A stretch of DNA of 64,000 nucleotides. Origin: Candidatus Endomicrobiellum trichonymphae (GTDB lineage: Bacteria > Elusimicrobiota > Endomicrobiia > Endomicrobiales > Endomicrobiaceae). Below are positions 9,191 through 19,129 of the stretch, in pieces. The position numbers were made by a program, and so were the translations under genes. How positions within the stretch are numbered: the first letter of the stretch is position 1; every line of letters begins with the position of its first letter. A model generated the notes under the pieces. It had not been told where the DNA came from. It saw only the letters and a program-made list of their open reading frames with translations, and did no database searches. The stretch covers positions 744,001-808,000 of the forward strand of contig NZ_AP017459.1 of NCBI RefSeq assembly GCF_002355835.1. Direction: 5' to 3'.

Positions 9191-11062
9191 TTACACTATC
9201 TCTATTGCATTAAATTTACATGATTTTATACAAATATCGCATTTTACACATTTTACAATAGCAATTTTATGTTTCTGTCTACGCTCGCCGCTTATCGCTT
9301 TCGCAGGACATTTCACTGCGCAAACCGTACAGCCGATACATTTATCGGTTATTTCATAATTTATAAGACTTTTGCATTCTCCAGCAGGACATCTCTTCTC
9401 TTTAACATGGGCATCATATTCATTCCTAAAATATTTTAAAGTCGACAAAACAGGATTAGGAGCAGTTTTACCAAGACCGCACAAAGAACCTATCTGAACC
9501 GCTCTGGCAAGTTCTTCCAAAAGCGAAATAGTATCTTCGTCAGCTTTGCCCTCAGTAATATCGCTAAGCATCAAAAGCATTTGTTTTATTCCTTCGCGGC
9601 ACAAAACGCATTTTCCGCAAGATTCATTCTGCGTAAACTGCATAAAAAACTTCGCAATGTTTACCATGCAGATACTTTTATTCATTACTACAAGTCCACC
9701 TGAACCCACCATAGCACCGACTTTTTTTAAAGAATCAAAATCCAACGAAAGATCAAGATGTTCTTCAGTCAAACATCCACCTGAAGGTCCGCCTATCTGG
9801 ACAGCTTTAAAATTACCGTCTTTAACACTTCCTTTTCCATCTGTAACTCCGCCCGAAATGTCAAATATTATCTGTCTTAAAGTCGATCCCAAAGGAACTT
9901 CAATGAGTCCAGTATTTAAAACATGTCCGGTTAATGCAAATGTTTTTGTTCCATGAGAAGACACGGTTCCCGTCTCTCTGAAAACATCTGCACCATAATT
10001 TATTATCATAGGAATAGTCGCAAGAGTTTCTACGTTATTTATCGTAGTAGGTTTCCCCCATAATCCACTCTGTGCAGGAAAGGGCGGTTTCGGCAAAGGC
10101 ATTCCTCTTTTTCCTTCAACCGAAGCTATCAGCGCAATCTCCTCGCCACATACAAAAGCTCCGGCTCCTTCCATAACGTGAAGCGTAAAATTATGTCCCG
10201 ATCCGAAAATATTTTTTCCCAAGACTTTAATATCAGACGCATCTTTCACCGCTTTTTTCATTCTCTTAACAGCAAGAGCGTATTCTGTTCTCACATATAC
10301 GTATCCTTCGTCGGCACCGGTTGCTTTTGCCGCAATTACCAAACCTTCTATAATCCCGTGCGGATTTCCTTCCATAACACTTCTATCCATAAATGCACCC
10401 GGATCGCCTTCGTCGCCGTTACAAATAATATATTTCTTTGAAGCCGTCTGATTTCTGGCCAAATTCCACTTTTTACCTACAGGAAACCCACCACCGCCGC
10501 GTCCTCTTAAGCCCGCCGCTAAAACTACATCACATATCTCCTTATCAGTCATCTCCGCGCAAGCTTTCTCTGCGGCTCTATATCCGCCGATAGAAATATA
10601 TTCTTCAATATTCTCAGGATCCATAACACCGCATTGTTTAATAACCACCCTGTGTTGTTTTTTATAAAAAGGAATTTCATTCTGCCCTTTACATACTTTT
10701 CCATTATCACTATAACAAAGTCTATCTATAAGACTGTTATTTTTAATGCTTTTTTCCAAAATTTCTTTTACATCATCAACTTTAACGTTTATATAAAGTA
10801 TCTCGGCAGGTAAAATATTTACAAGGGGTCCTTTCTGACAAAACCCCTGACAACCGCTTTTGGACAATAATGTTCCGATGTTTCCTCCTTTCAATTCGAC
10901 ACATACGCTTATCCCCAATTCTTTTGCAACAATTATAAAACTTTCAAAAACTTTAATGGATCCGCCTGCAACACAGCCTGTACCTGCACAGACAACAATT
11001 CTTTTAGTTATATTTTCCCCGGCCTTTTTAACTGACCGTGTTATATTATCTAAATCTATCAC
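9191..11062 (-). CDS. hydB: HydB, NADH/FMN-binding subunit of the [FeFe]-hydrogenase (NuoF-like)
   Basis: Flavin subunit linking the hydrogenase to NAD(H). The N-terminal thioredoxin-like [2Fe-2S] domain has C25, C30, C71 and C75. The NuoF core has the nucleotide loop GRGGGGFPVGKKW (187-199), the block CNGDEGDPGAFMDR and the [4Fe-4S] motif SCGKCVLC (481-488). Two C-terminal [4Fe-4S] ferredoxin motifs follow (CIGCTVCAVKC and CVKCDICIKSC). This is the HydB layout of trimeric hydrogenases, not of respiratory complex I, since no membrane subunits are nearby. Start is GTG with AGGGAG upstream. It lies 14 bp after hydC and before hydA in one operon. Confidence 0.95.
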   Translation of the reverse strand: MIDLDNITRSVKKAGENITKRIVVCAGTGCVAGGSIKVFESFIIVAKELGISVCVELKGGNIGTLLSKSGCQGFCQKGPLVNILPAEILYINVKVDDVKEILEKSIKNNSLIDRLCYSDNGKVCKGQNEIPFYKKQHRVVIKQCGVMDPENIEEYISIGGYRAAEKACAEMTDKEICDVVLAAGLRGRGGGGFPVGKKWNLARNQTASKKYIICNGDEGDPGAFMDRSVMEGNPHGIIEGLVIAAKATGADEGYVYVRTEYALAVKRMKKAVKDASDIKVLGKNIFGSGHNFTLHVMEGAGAFVCGEEIALIASVEGKRGMPLPKPPFPAQSGLWGKPTTINNVETLATIPMIINYGADVFRETGTVSSHGTKTFALTGHVLNTGLIEVPLGSTLRQIIFDISGGVTDGKGSVKDGNFKAVQIGGPSGGCLTEEHLDLSLDFDSLKKVGAMVGSGGLVVMNKSICMVNIAKFFMQFTQNESCGKCVLCREGIKQMLLMLSDITEGKADEDTISLLEELARAVQIGSLCGLGKTAPNPVLSTLKYFRNEYDAHVKEKRCPAGECKSLINYEITDKCIGCTVCAVKCPAKAISGERRQKHKIAIVKCVKCDICIKSCKFNAIEIV

Positions 11063-11076
11063 TATTTTACTCCCTC

Positions 11077-11550
11077 TTATTCCATTATCTTATCAATCAG
11101 TTCAACAGCTTTATCGGGAGTCATCTGCCCATAAATGTCTTCGTCTATAAGAAAAACAGGAGCAAGACCACATGCGCCAAGACACGAAACCGTTTCAATA
11201 GTAAAAAATACATCTTTTGTAGAATATTCAGCTTCTTTTAATCCAAGTTTATTTTTCAGAGCATTTATAAGACTGTTAGATTTTTTTACATGGCAGGCTA
11301 TTCCGTCACAAATTTTTATAATATGTCTGCCTTTATGTTTTAAAGTAAAATGCGAAAAAAATGTAGCAACCCCGTAAACACCTGCGGGAGAAGTATTCAG
11401 CGACAATGCTATAAAAACTAAAATTTCTTTTGGCAAATATTTGTATTCTTCCTGAACAGCCTGAAGAATTGGTATCAGCTTTGACTTATCAAAACTATTT
11501 TCTTTTAGAATCCGGCATACTGTTTTAAATTTACTGTAATTTGAATCCAT
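11077..11550 (-). CDS. hydC: HydC, NuoE-like [2Fe-2S] subunit of the [FeFe]-hydrogenase
   Basis: Small thioredoxin-fold [2Fe-2S] subunit, 157 aa. The cluster cysteines are in CDGIACHVKKS and CLGACGLAP, followed by DEDIYGQMTPDKA, as in NuoE/HydC proteins. It works with HydB in electron transfer between NADH and the catalytic subunit. It is the first gene of hydC-hydB-hydA. The ATG at 11550 has AGAGGA about 9 nt upstream. A possible promoter (TTGACC, 18 nt, TAAAGA) lies just upstream, around 11600-11630, but the match is weak. Confidence 0.94.
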   Translation of the reverse strand: MDSNYSKFKTVCRILKENSFDKSKLIPILQAVQEEYKYLPKEILVFIALSLNTSPAGVYGVATFFSHFTLKHKGRHIIKICDGIACHVKKSNSLINALKNKLGLKEAEYSTKDVFFTIETVSCLGACGLAPVFLIDEDIYGQMTPDKAVELIDKIME

Positions 11551-11751
11551 TCGCTCTGTTCCTCTAATCTGTCAATTAACAATACTAGCTAAACAATCTT
11601 ATGTATTCTTTAGTTGAAAAGCAAAAAACAGGTCAACTGTTTTATAAAGTAAACAGATGATATTAAAATAGAAATATCGCCAGCTGAAAAAAGTAAAGAA
11701 AAAAGGGATAACAATCAATAACTTAACCCCTTATATTTCGCGTAAAATCGG

Positions 11752-12930
11752 CTACTGAATTATCTTTTTCTGTTTTGATATAAGATATTTTAATATTATC
11801 GGAGTAATAAAAGTCGTAAGCATTATAACAGCAACCAAAGAGCTGTAGTCCCGCGTTGCGAAAACATTATTTTTCAAACCAATTTCTGCAAATATCAATC
11901 CCACTTCACCACGCGGCACCATTGAAACGCCTATTAAAAGTTTATTGATTCCTTTTTTTAATACGGCAAAACCAGCCACTATCTTACCCACAAAAGCAAC
12001 AACAAAAAGTGCACCCGTTGAAATTAAAATTTCTTTGTTTGCTACAACAAAAGGATTAAATGTACTTATATCAACCTTAGTACCCATCAGAACAAAAAAT
12101 ATAGGCACAAAAACCGCATAAATCGATTTTATATCTTTTTTTATCTCTTCACTTTGTTTTATCGTTGAAAGAACAAGTCCCGCAACAAACGCTCCTACTA
12201 TATGACCAAGCTCAATTTTAGTTGAGAGCGCCGATACAATAAAACAAAAAACAATCCCCATGATAAATGCTATGTAAGACTGTTTCATTTTAGAAATAAA
12301 TTTAAAAATCGTAGGCGCTATAAGTACGCCAGCGACGACGGACAACACTAAAAACAGTACTGCAGTTCCGCTTATACACACGACAGTTCCGAAACTGACG
12401 ATTCCGCCCGTAATAAGCTTTAAAATAACGGCAAGCATTGTAAGCCCTATAACATCGTCAATAATTGCAGCACCAAGCACTATCTTGGCTTCTTCAGTTT
12501 TAAGACACTTTAAATCCGTAAACACTCTTATTGTGACACCTACGGAAGTTGCCGTAAGAACAGCACCTGCAAAAATTGCCTGCATATCAGTAAGTCCAAA
12601 GCATAAAAACACAAAATATCCCAAAAAGTAAGGAACTATTACCCCAACAAATGCTACAACCATCGCCCATCCACTTGCTTTTAAAAACTCTTTTATATCT
12701 GTTGAAAGTCCGACTTCGAAAAGAAGAATTATCACGCCGAGTTCTGATATATTTGATAAAACAGGCGTTTCGCGTACAATTCCCAAAACACTAGGTCCTA
12801 TAAAAATCCCTGCTAAAAGTTCGCCGATTACAGGATTTTGCCCGAGTTTTAAAGCAATTTCACCAAAAACTTTTGCAAAGAAAAGAATACTTGCTAAAGA
12901 TATTAAAAAGTCAAATACCTCATACACCAT
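11752..12930 (-). CDS. Cation:proton antiporter, CPA2 (KefB/NapA-like) family
   Basis: A 392-residue integral membrane protein, almost entirely hydrophobic with about 12-13 spans, beginning MVYEVFDFLISLASILFFAKVFGEI. Family marks are the N-terminal QNPVIGELLAGIFIGPSVLG block, a double Asp in AAIIDDVIGL near residue 155 (the ion-binding pair of Na+/H+ exchangers) and the GHIVGAFVAGL segment near residue 240. No C-terminal RCK/TrkA regulatory domain is present, so a Na+/H+ rather than glutathione-gated K+/H+ exchanger is more likely. The ion cannot be decided from sequence. GGAG precedes the ATG. It stands alone between the hyd operon and thyX. Confidence 0.88.
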   Translation of the reverse strand: MVYEVFDFLISLASILFFAKVFGEIALKLGQNPVIGELLAGIFIGPSVLGIVRETPVLSNISELGVIILLFEVGLSTDIKEFLKASGWAMVVAFVGVIVPYFLGYFVFLCFGLTDMQAIFAGAVLTATSVGVTIRVFTDLKCLKTEEAKIVLGAAIIDDVIGLTMLAVILKLITGGIVSFGTVVCISGTAVLFLVLSVVAGVLIAPTIFKFISKMKQSYIAFIMGIVFCFIVSALSTKIELGHIVGAFVAGLVLSTIKQSEEIKKDIKSIYAVFVPIFFVLMGTKVDISTFNPFVVANKEILISTGALFVVAFVGKIVAGFAVLKKGINKLLIGVSMVPRGEVGLIFAEIGLKNNVFATRDYSSLVAVIMLTTFITPIILKYLISKQKKIIQ

Positions 12931-13037
12931 ATCACTCCAAAAAATATATTACTATTCAGATTCGTAGTACCGAACAAAATCATTTCGGAACTTACTTCAG
13001 TTTAAGCAGGAATGATAACAATAAAATTCAATATCCG

Positions 13038-13709
13038 CTATTTATATTTTTTCCACGGCTTACCGCATGAAAAAACCTCATTACAGCCTTTTCTTACGCA
13101 ATCAGGGCCTGCATCGGAAAACAACAATGCCGCTTTTTTTTTGACGAGATTTAACATAAGACATGCCATATCTCTTATTTCCCATTGCGATCTATTACAG
13201 CATCTTAATGAGAAAAAGTGTTTAAGCTCCCTTGCATTCATCGTAATTACAATTTTTGTCGCTGAAGCATTAGGCAGAATATATCTAGCGTCTTCTGCAG
13301 GAATACCCTCATCTAAAAATTCTTTATACAACGTTTCAGTATTTTTTAAAAAATCATCATATTTTTTTAACAGTGTTTTATTTTTTTTTATTGTGTCGGG
13401 AACTACATATTCAACGCCGTTTTCAAATCTTACACATCTCTGGCTCTGAACGGAAAAAGAAGCTATTCTGTGTCTTGTAAGCTGCGCAAGCAAAACACGC
13501 GAAATACCTTCGACTCCGAAAGTAAAAGAAGAATGTTCTAAAACGGAATAATGACCAGATGAAATAATTCTGCTGAGAAGTTCTTTAATCTTTTCTTTTG
13601 TAAAGTTCCCGGAAATTTCATCTATATTCTCAGAACTACGACATAACTTTGCAGCTACAGCACATATTTTTTCCGGGTCATTAGTAAACTTTAAAAGCTT
13701 TATTTTCAT
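13038..13709 (-). CDS. thyX: FAD-dependent thymidylate synthase
   Basis: ThyX converts dUMP to dTMP using FAD, methylenetetrahydrofolate and NADPH. The family motif appears as RHRIASFSVQSQRC (normally RHRxxSxxxxSxRY), with SGHYSVLEHSSFTF before it and NARELKHFFSLRCCNRSQWEI after it, which carries further dUMP- and FAD-binding residues. Length (223 aa) is normal. The usual Tyr after the SxR is a Cys here. It starts 10 bp downstream of purA on the same strand, so both are probably cotranscribed. ThyX is typical of anaerobes with small genomes. Confidence 0.94.
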   Translation of the reverse strand: MKIKLLKFTNDPEKICAVAAKLCRSSENIDEISGNFTKEKIKELLSRIISSGHYSVLEHSSFTFGVEGISRVLLAQLTRHRIASFSVQSQRCVRFENGVEYVVPDTIKKNKTLLKKYDDFLKNTETLYKEFLDEGIPAEDARYILPNASATKIVITMNARELKHFFSLRCCNRSQWEIRDMACLMLNLVKKKAALLFSDAGPDCVRKGCNEVFSCGKPWKKYK

Positions 13710-13718
13710 AAGACAGTA

Positions 13719-15053
<1,335 letters not shown>

Positions 15054-15093
15054 TCAAATGATTTAGTATTAGAGGGCGCATCTTAAAAATAAA

Positions 15094-15166
15094 CGCTCCC
15101 AACGAGATTTGAACTCGTGTCGCAGGATTGAAAATCCTGTGTCCTAGACCCCTAGACGATGGGAGC
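15094..15166 (-). tRNA. tRNA-Glu (TTC)
   Basis: A complete cloverleaf on the minus strand. It starts GCTCCCA, has a GTC/GAC D stem, an anticodon stem CAGGA/TCCTG with loop TTTTCAA (anticodon TTC), and a T stem ACGAG/CTCGT. The acceptor closes as TGGGAGC with discriminator G. CCA is not encoded. It lies 5 bp after tRNA-Lys and upstream of purA. Confidence 0.95.
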
Positions 15167-15171
15167 AAAAA

Positions 15172-15244
15172 TGAGCCCGGTGCGGTTCGAACGCACGACA
15201 ACCTCATTAAAAGTGAGGTGCTCTGCCAGCTGAGCTACGGGCCC
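15172..15244 (-). tRNA. tRNA-Lys (TTT)
   Basis: A complete cloverleaf on the minus strand: acceptor GGGCCCG/CGGGCTC (one G-T pair), D stem GCTC/GAGC, anticodon stem CCTCA/TGAGG with loop CTTTTAA (anticodon TTT), T stem GTGCG/CGCAC and discriminator A. CCA is not encoded. It is the upstream member of a tRNA-Lys-tRNA-Glu pair. Confidence 0.95.
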
Positions 15245-15331
15245 CTCTCCCCCACCTGCAAAGTAAAAAATAATTGTTAAAAAATTGGCATAGTAGCACA
15301 TATCTAAATAATTTTAACAGCGAGCGTATAA

Positions 15332-15360
15332 AAAATAACATAAAAACATTTTCTTGTCAA
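15332..15360 (-). promoter_or_regulatory. Candidate sigma70 promoter for tRNA-Lys/tRNA-Glu/purA
   Basis: On the minus strand TTGACA (15355-15360) is followed after 17 nt by TATTTT (15332-15337). It overlaps the last codons of ribH and points towards the tRNA pair about 90 bp downstream. The -35 box is consensus and the -10 box is moderate. In such AT-rich DNA chance matches are common. Confidence 0.4.
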
Positions 15361-15818
15361 ATTGCCGAGTATAAATTTACCATCTCTATTGCGCTCATTG
15401 CTGCATCAGATCCTTTATTTCCCGCTTTAGTGCCGGCCCTTTCAACAGCTTGTTCTATTGAATCCGTTGTCAACACACCAAAGATTACCGGAACATTGCT
15501 CTGAAGCGCTATGGAAGCAACGCCTTTTGAAACTTCGGCAGAGATATAATCAAAATGCGGAGTAGCTCCCCTTATAACACAACCCAGACAAATTATTCCA
15601 TTGTCCTTTCCGTTTTCTGCAATTTTTTTTGCAACCGCAGGAATTTCAAAAGCTCCCGGAACCCAGTAAACAGAAATATCTTCGTCTGCAACCGAATGCC
15701 TCTTGAGAATATCTTCTGCACCGCTTATAAGTTTATTTGTTATAAACTCATTAAATCTCGACACTACTATCGCAAATTTTTTCCCATGCGCATTTAGCTG
15801 TCCAGTGACAATATTCAT
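15357..15818 (-). CDS. ribH: 6,7-dimethyl-8-ribityllumazine synthase
   Basis: Lumazine synthase, the penultimate step of riboflavin synthesis, condensing the ribityl-aminouracil with dihydroxybutanone phosphate. Recognised by [52 protein letters not shown] (with the catalytic His) and [22 protein letters not shown]. Length 153 aa is typical. GGAGAGAG precedes the ATG. It is the last gene of the ribD-ribE-ribBA-ribH series, about 180 bp after ribBA. Confidence 0.96.
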   Translation of the reverse strand: MNIVTGQLNAHGKKFAIVVSRFNEFITNKLISGAEDILKRHSVADEDISVYWVPGAFEIPAVAKKIAENGKDNGIICLGCVIRGATPHFDYISAEVSKGVASIALQSNVPVIFGVLTTDSIEQAVERAGTKAGNKGSDAAMSAIEMVNLYSAI

Positions 15819-16001
15819 TTTTCTCTCTCCGTTTTTTCATTCATATATTTGTCATTATAAACTTAAAAATCAAACTAATATGATTAACCTTTTTAAAAAT
15901 ACAGATTAACACGCAAATTCAGAGATACAATGACAGTCGTAGACCTCACCGCCTATTTTACCCACATTGAAAAGACAGCAAGGTTTACTTCGCAAAACAT
16001 T

Positions 16002-17213
16002 TTAAACCTTTTTTAACATATGTCCCATTTTTTCTTTTTTAGTCTTCAAATATTTCTCGTTGGACTTGCTAGGACTGATTTCCAGCGGAACCCTTTTTGT
16101 AATTTTTAAACCGTAACTCTCAAGTCCATTTATTTTTCCGGGATTATTAGTCATAAGATTAATGCTTTTTATACCGAGTTCGGACAACATCTGAGCACCT
16201 ATTCCATAATCTCTTAAATCCGGATCAAACCCGAGCGCTTTATTGGCTTCTACGGTATCCATACCTTTTTCCTGTAAACGATAAGCTTTAAGTTTATTTG
16301 CAAGCCCTATCCCTCTTCCTTCCTGATGTATATATAAAACTACGCCCTGCTCCGCTTCTCCAACAGCTTTTAAAGCCGTTTCAAGCTGATCGCCGCAATC
16401 ACATCTTAAAGAGTGAAATATATCGCCCGTTTCGCACGACGAATGAACTCTTACCAAAACGTTCTGCCTGTTTTTTACAACGCCTTTTACAACAGCAATA
16501 TGAGAATCTTTTGTTATCAAATCCTCAAATAAAACAAGTTTAAAGTCTCCGTATCTTGTAGGCAAATCAACGTTCACAATTTCACTGATAAATTTCTCAG
16601 TCCGGCGCCTGTAATTTACAAGTTCCCCTATTGTTATAATATGCAAATCATGTTTCTTTGCAAACTTTATCAAATCAGACATCCTCGCCATTGTTCCGTC
16701 ATTATTCATTATTTCGCATATAATTCCAGCAGGGTAAAATCCCGCAAGTCTAACCAAATCAACAGCTGCTTCTGTATGACCCGTTCTGGCTAAGACGCCT
16801 CCTTCTTTACATCTCAAAGGAAATATGTGACCTGGTCTTGCGAAATCTTCGTGTTTTGCAGTTTTATCAATGAGTTTTCTGACGGTAACAGATCTATCGT
16901 AAGCCGATATACCCGTCGTAGTACCTATTTTATAGTCAACTGACACCGTAAAAGAACAACCTTTTTTTTCCGTCGGCTTTTCAACCATATTTTCTATTTC
17001 AAGCTCCTTAAGTCTCTCATGCTTCATCGGAACACAGATAAGTCCTCTCGCATACTTCGTCATAAAATTTATAACTTCAGGAGAAGCCTTTTCAGCGGCA
17101 CAAATTAAATCTCCTTCATTTTCTCTACCGGGATCATCAACAACTATAACCATTTTACCCACTTTAATATCTTTAACCGCATCTCCTATTGATGCAAAAA
17201 CTTTATTCTTCAT
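16002..17213 (-). CDS. ribBA: Bifunctional DHBP synthase / GTP cyclohydrolase II
   Basis: Fusion enzyme supplying both riboflavin precursors. Residues 1-200 are the dihydroxybutanone phosphate synthase, with DDPGRENEGDLICAAE and GHTEAAVDLVRLAG. The second half is GTP cyclohydrolase II, with the zinc ligands in HSSCETGDIFHSLRCDCGDQ and YIHQEGRGIGL. The reading frame extends to 17252, but the ATG at 17213 has GGAG just upstream and gives the family N-terminus (MKNKVFASIGDAVKDI). The longer version would overlap ribE. Length 403 aa is normal. Confidence 0.95.
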   Translation of the reverse strand: MKNKVFASIGDAVKDIKVGKMVIVVDDPGRENEGDLICAAEKASPEVINFMTKYARGLICVPMKHERLKELEIENMVEKPTEKKGCSFTVSVDYKIGTTTGISAYDRSVTVRKLIDKTAKHEDFARPGHIFPLRCKEGGVLARTGHTEAAVDLVRLAGFYPAGIICEIMNNDGTMARMSDLIKFAKKHDLHIITIGELVNYRRRTEKFISEIVNVDLPTRYGDFKLVLFEDLITKDSHIAVVKGVVKNRQNVLVRVHSSCETGDIFHSLRCDCGDQLETALKAVGEAEQGVVLYIHQEGRGIGLANKLKAYRLQEKGMDTVEANKALGFDPDLRDYGIGAQMLSELGIKSINLMTNNPGKINGLESYGLKITKRVPLEISPSKSNEKYLKTKKEKMGHMLKKV

Positions 17214-17244
17214 ATAAACTCCATTGACATATAAGACATTCACA

Positions 17245-17862
17245 CTAGACAAACCCGTTTTCCTTTAATATTTCAAGGGAAATATTGTTTGTTTTTTTAT
17301 TTGTAAACTTCTCTACGTATTTAGCAATAATATCAGTCTCAATATTTATTTTATCACCTTTTTTTTTAAACTGCATGATTGTATTATTAAAAGTCTCAGG
17401 TATAATAAAAATTTCAAACCCCGAAACTAATATAGACGAAAGCGTTAAACTTATGCCATCAACCGCAACAGAACCTCTGCTGACACAATACGCGGATATA
17501 TTTTCCCCGCAAGAACACACAATTCTAAAGAACTGCCTGAGATTTTTTATTTCTTTTATTTCAGCGATCCCGTCAACATGTCCGCTCACTATATGTCCGC
17601 CAAGTCTCGAAGACAGTTCTATAGCGCGTTCCAAATTAACTCTTGAATTTTGTTTTAATTTTGAAAGAGTTGTAATCCTATCAGTAACGGGACTGTAATC
17701 AGCGACAAAACAGCCTTTATTTACAAAAACAACAGTCAGACATACTCCGTTAACCGAAATACTGTTGCCTTTTGCAATGCCATCAAGTTTTGTTTCAATT
17801 TCAACTTTAGAACCCGAAATATTTTTAACCGTACCAATGTCTTCAATTAAACCCGTAAACAT
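17245..17862 (-). CDS. ribE: Riboflavin synthase, alpha subunit
   Basis: Dismutates two lumazine molecules to riboflavin. It has the characteristic duplicated lumazine-binding domain: MFTGLIEDIGTV with SVNGVCLTVV in the first half (residues 1-90), and HIVSGHVDGIAEI with SVAVDGISLTL in the second (98-190). Length 205 aa is slightly short but complete. GGGAATAATTA precedes the ATG. It sits between ribD and ribBA on the minus strand, 31 bp before the ribBA start. Confidence 0.95.
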   Translation of the reverse strand: MFTGLIEDIGTVKNISGSKVEIETKLDGIAKGNSISVNGVCLTVVFVNKGCFVADYSPVTDRITTLSKLKQNSRVNLERAIELSSRLGGHIVSGHVDGIAEIKEIKNLRQFFRIVCSCGENISAYCVSRGSVAVDGISLTLSSILVSGFEIFIIPETFNNTIMQFKKKGDKINIETDIIAKYVEKFTNKKTNNISLEILKENGFV

Positions 17863-17987
17863 TAATTATTCCCTTAGTTTTGTCGTATTAAAGAACTAAG
17901 CGGCCGAAAAATACGACCACTCCGAATTATTTAAAAGTTCTCGATTCTGATATTTTGATTTTTCACAACAACATACGGAACCACACG

Positions 17988-19055
17988 TTATCTAATTTGC
18001 CCAGTTATAAGTAAATCCGGACCTATTTTTTTTACTTTCATATTTTTTATACACAATGATTCCGACATTTTCTTTACTCCTGTCCCCCCTACAACGGAAA
18101 TTGCAGTCCTACCGCCCGTTATTTTTGGAGCAATAAAAAAATATATGTCATCTACTACATCCGAAAATAAGGCTGATGCAATTATTTCACTCCCACCTTC
18201 TATTAAAATTCTTTTTATTGAAAGAGAGTCCAATTTTTTGATTATTACACTAAAATCTTTTTTTGCAGCGTCAATATTAACAGGAGATAGAATTATCCCT
18301 TCTCTATTCAAATATTTCGGGATATTTGTAATATTTAAATCATAAACAATAACCGTCGGAACACATGCGTCAAATAAATGATGGGATTTTGGGAGTTTTA
18401 ATTCCGAATCTATGACAACTCTTATCGGATTTTTTAAATTTTTTGAATGTGTCGTAAGAATAGGATTATCTTTAAGAGCCGTATTCATACCTACAAGAAC
18501 CGCATCATAGCGCGCTCTCATTTTATGTACGAAATTCCTTGATTTTTCTGATGTTATCCATTTTGAATCATATTCATAAGTCGCAATTTTACCATCTAAT
18601 GTCATTGCTGCCTTTATTGAAACTTTAGGTTTATTTTTTAAATGCTTTAAATAATCTTTAATCAGAATTCTGGATTGTTTTTTTAACAGCCCTTCATGGA
18701 CTTTAATATTGTTTCTTTCCAATATTTCTCTGCCACCTGAAACATTACTGTCAGGCACTGCATAATAAACTCTCTTTATGCCGGCCTTTATAATTGTAAG
18801 AGTGCAAGGAGTCCTCTTGCCGTAACTATTGCATGGCTCAAGCGTAACATACAAGTCCGCACCTTCAGCATTTTTTCCCGCATCTATAATCGCATTTACC
18901 TCAGCGTGATTACCGCCGAAACACTGATGCCAACCTCTTCCTACAATCTTATTGTCTTTTACAATTACACAACCCACCAAAGGATTAGTATAAACTCTGC
19001 CTTTTCCTTTTTGGGCAAGATCTAATGCAAGTTGCATATATTTGTTGCCATTCAT
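17988..19055 (-). CDS. ribD: Riboflavin biosynthesis deaminase/reductase
   Basis: Bifunctional pyrimidine deaminase (N-terminal) and reductase (C-terminal). The deaminase zinc motif reads HAEVNAI and EPCNSYGKRTPC; the reductase has KPKVSIKAAMTLDGKIAT, DAVLVGMNTALKDNP and RILIEGGSEIIASA. The frame extends to 19097, but the ATG at 19055 (MNGNKYMQLALDLA) matches the family and has AGG about 9 nt upstream. It is the first gene of the rib series. I looked for an FMN riboswitch in the 200 bp upstream and saw none. Confidence 0.95.
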   Translation of the reverse strand: MNGNKYMQLALDLAQKGKGRVYTNPLVGCVIVKDNKIVGRGWHQCFGGNHAEVNAIIDAGKNAEGADLYVTLEPCNSYGKRTPCTLTIIKAGIKRVYYAVPDSNVSGGREILERNNIKVHEGLLKKQSRILIKDYLKHLKNKPKVSIKAAMTLDGKIATYEYDSKWITSEKSRNFVHKMRARYDAVLVGMNTALKDNPILTTHSKNLKNPIRVVIDSELKLPKSHHLFDACVPTVIVYDLNITNIPKYLNREGIILSPVNIDAAKKDFSVIIKKLDSLSIKRILIEGGSEIIASALFSDVVDDIYFFIAPKITGGRTAISVVGGTGVKKMSESLCIKNMKVKKIGPDLLITGQIR

Positions 19056-19129
19056 TAAAAAATACCTAAAAAATACTTTAAGGAAAATTGTAAACAAATT
19101 GCCTTATCTAAAAAACTTTATTAATTGTA

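Noticed and set aside
9191-11062. Complex I (nuoE/nuoF) instead of hydrogenase subunits
   Set aside because: The partner is an [FeFe]-hydrogenase with full H-cluster motifs, HydB has the extra terminal domains, and no membrane nuo genes are present.
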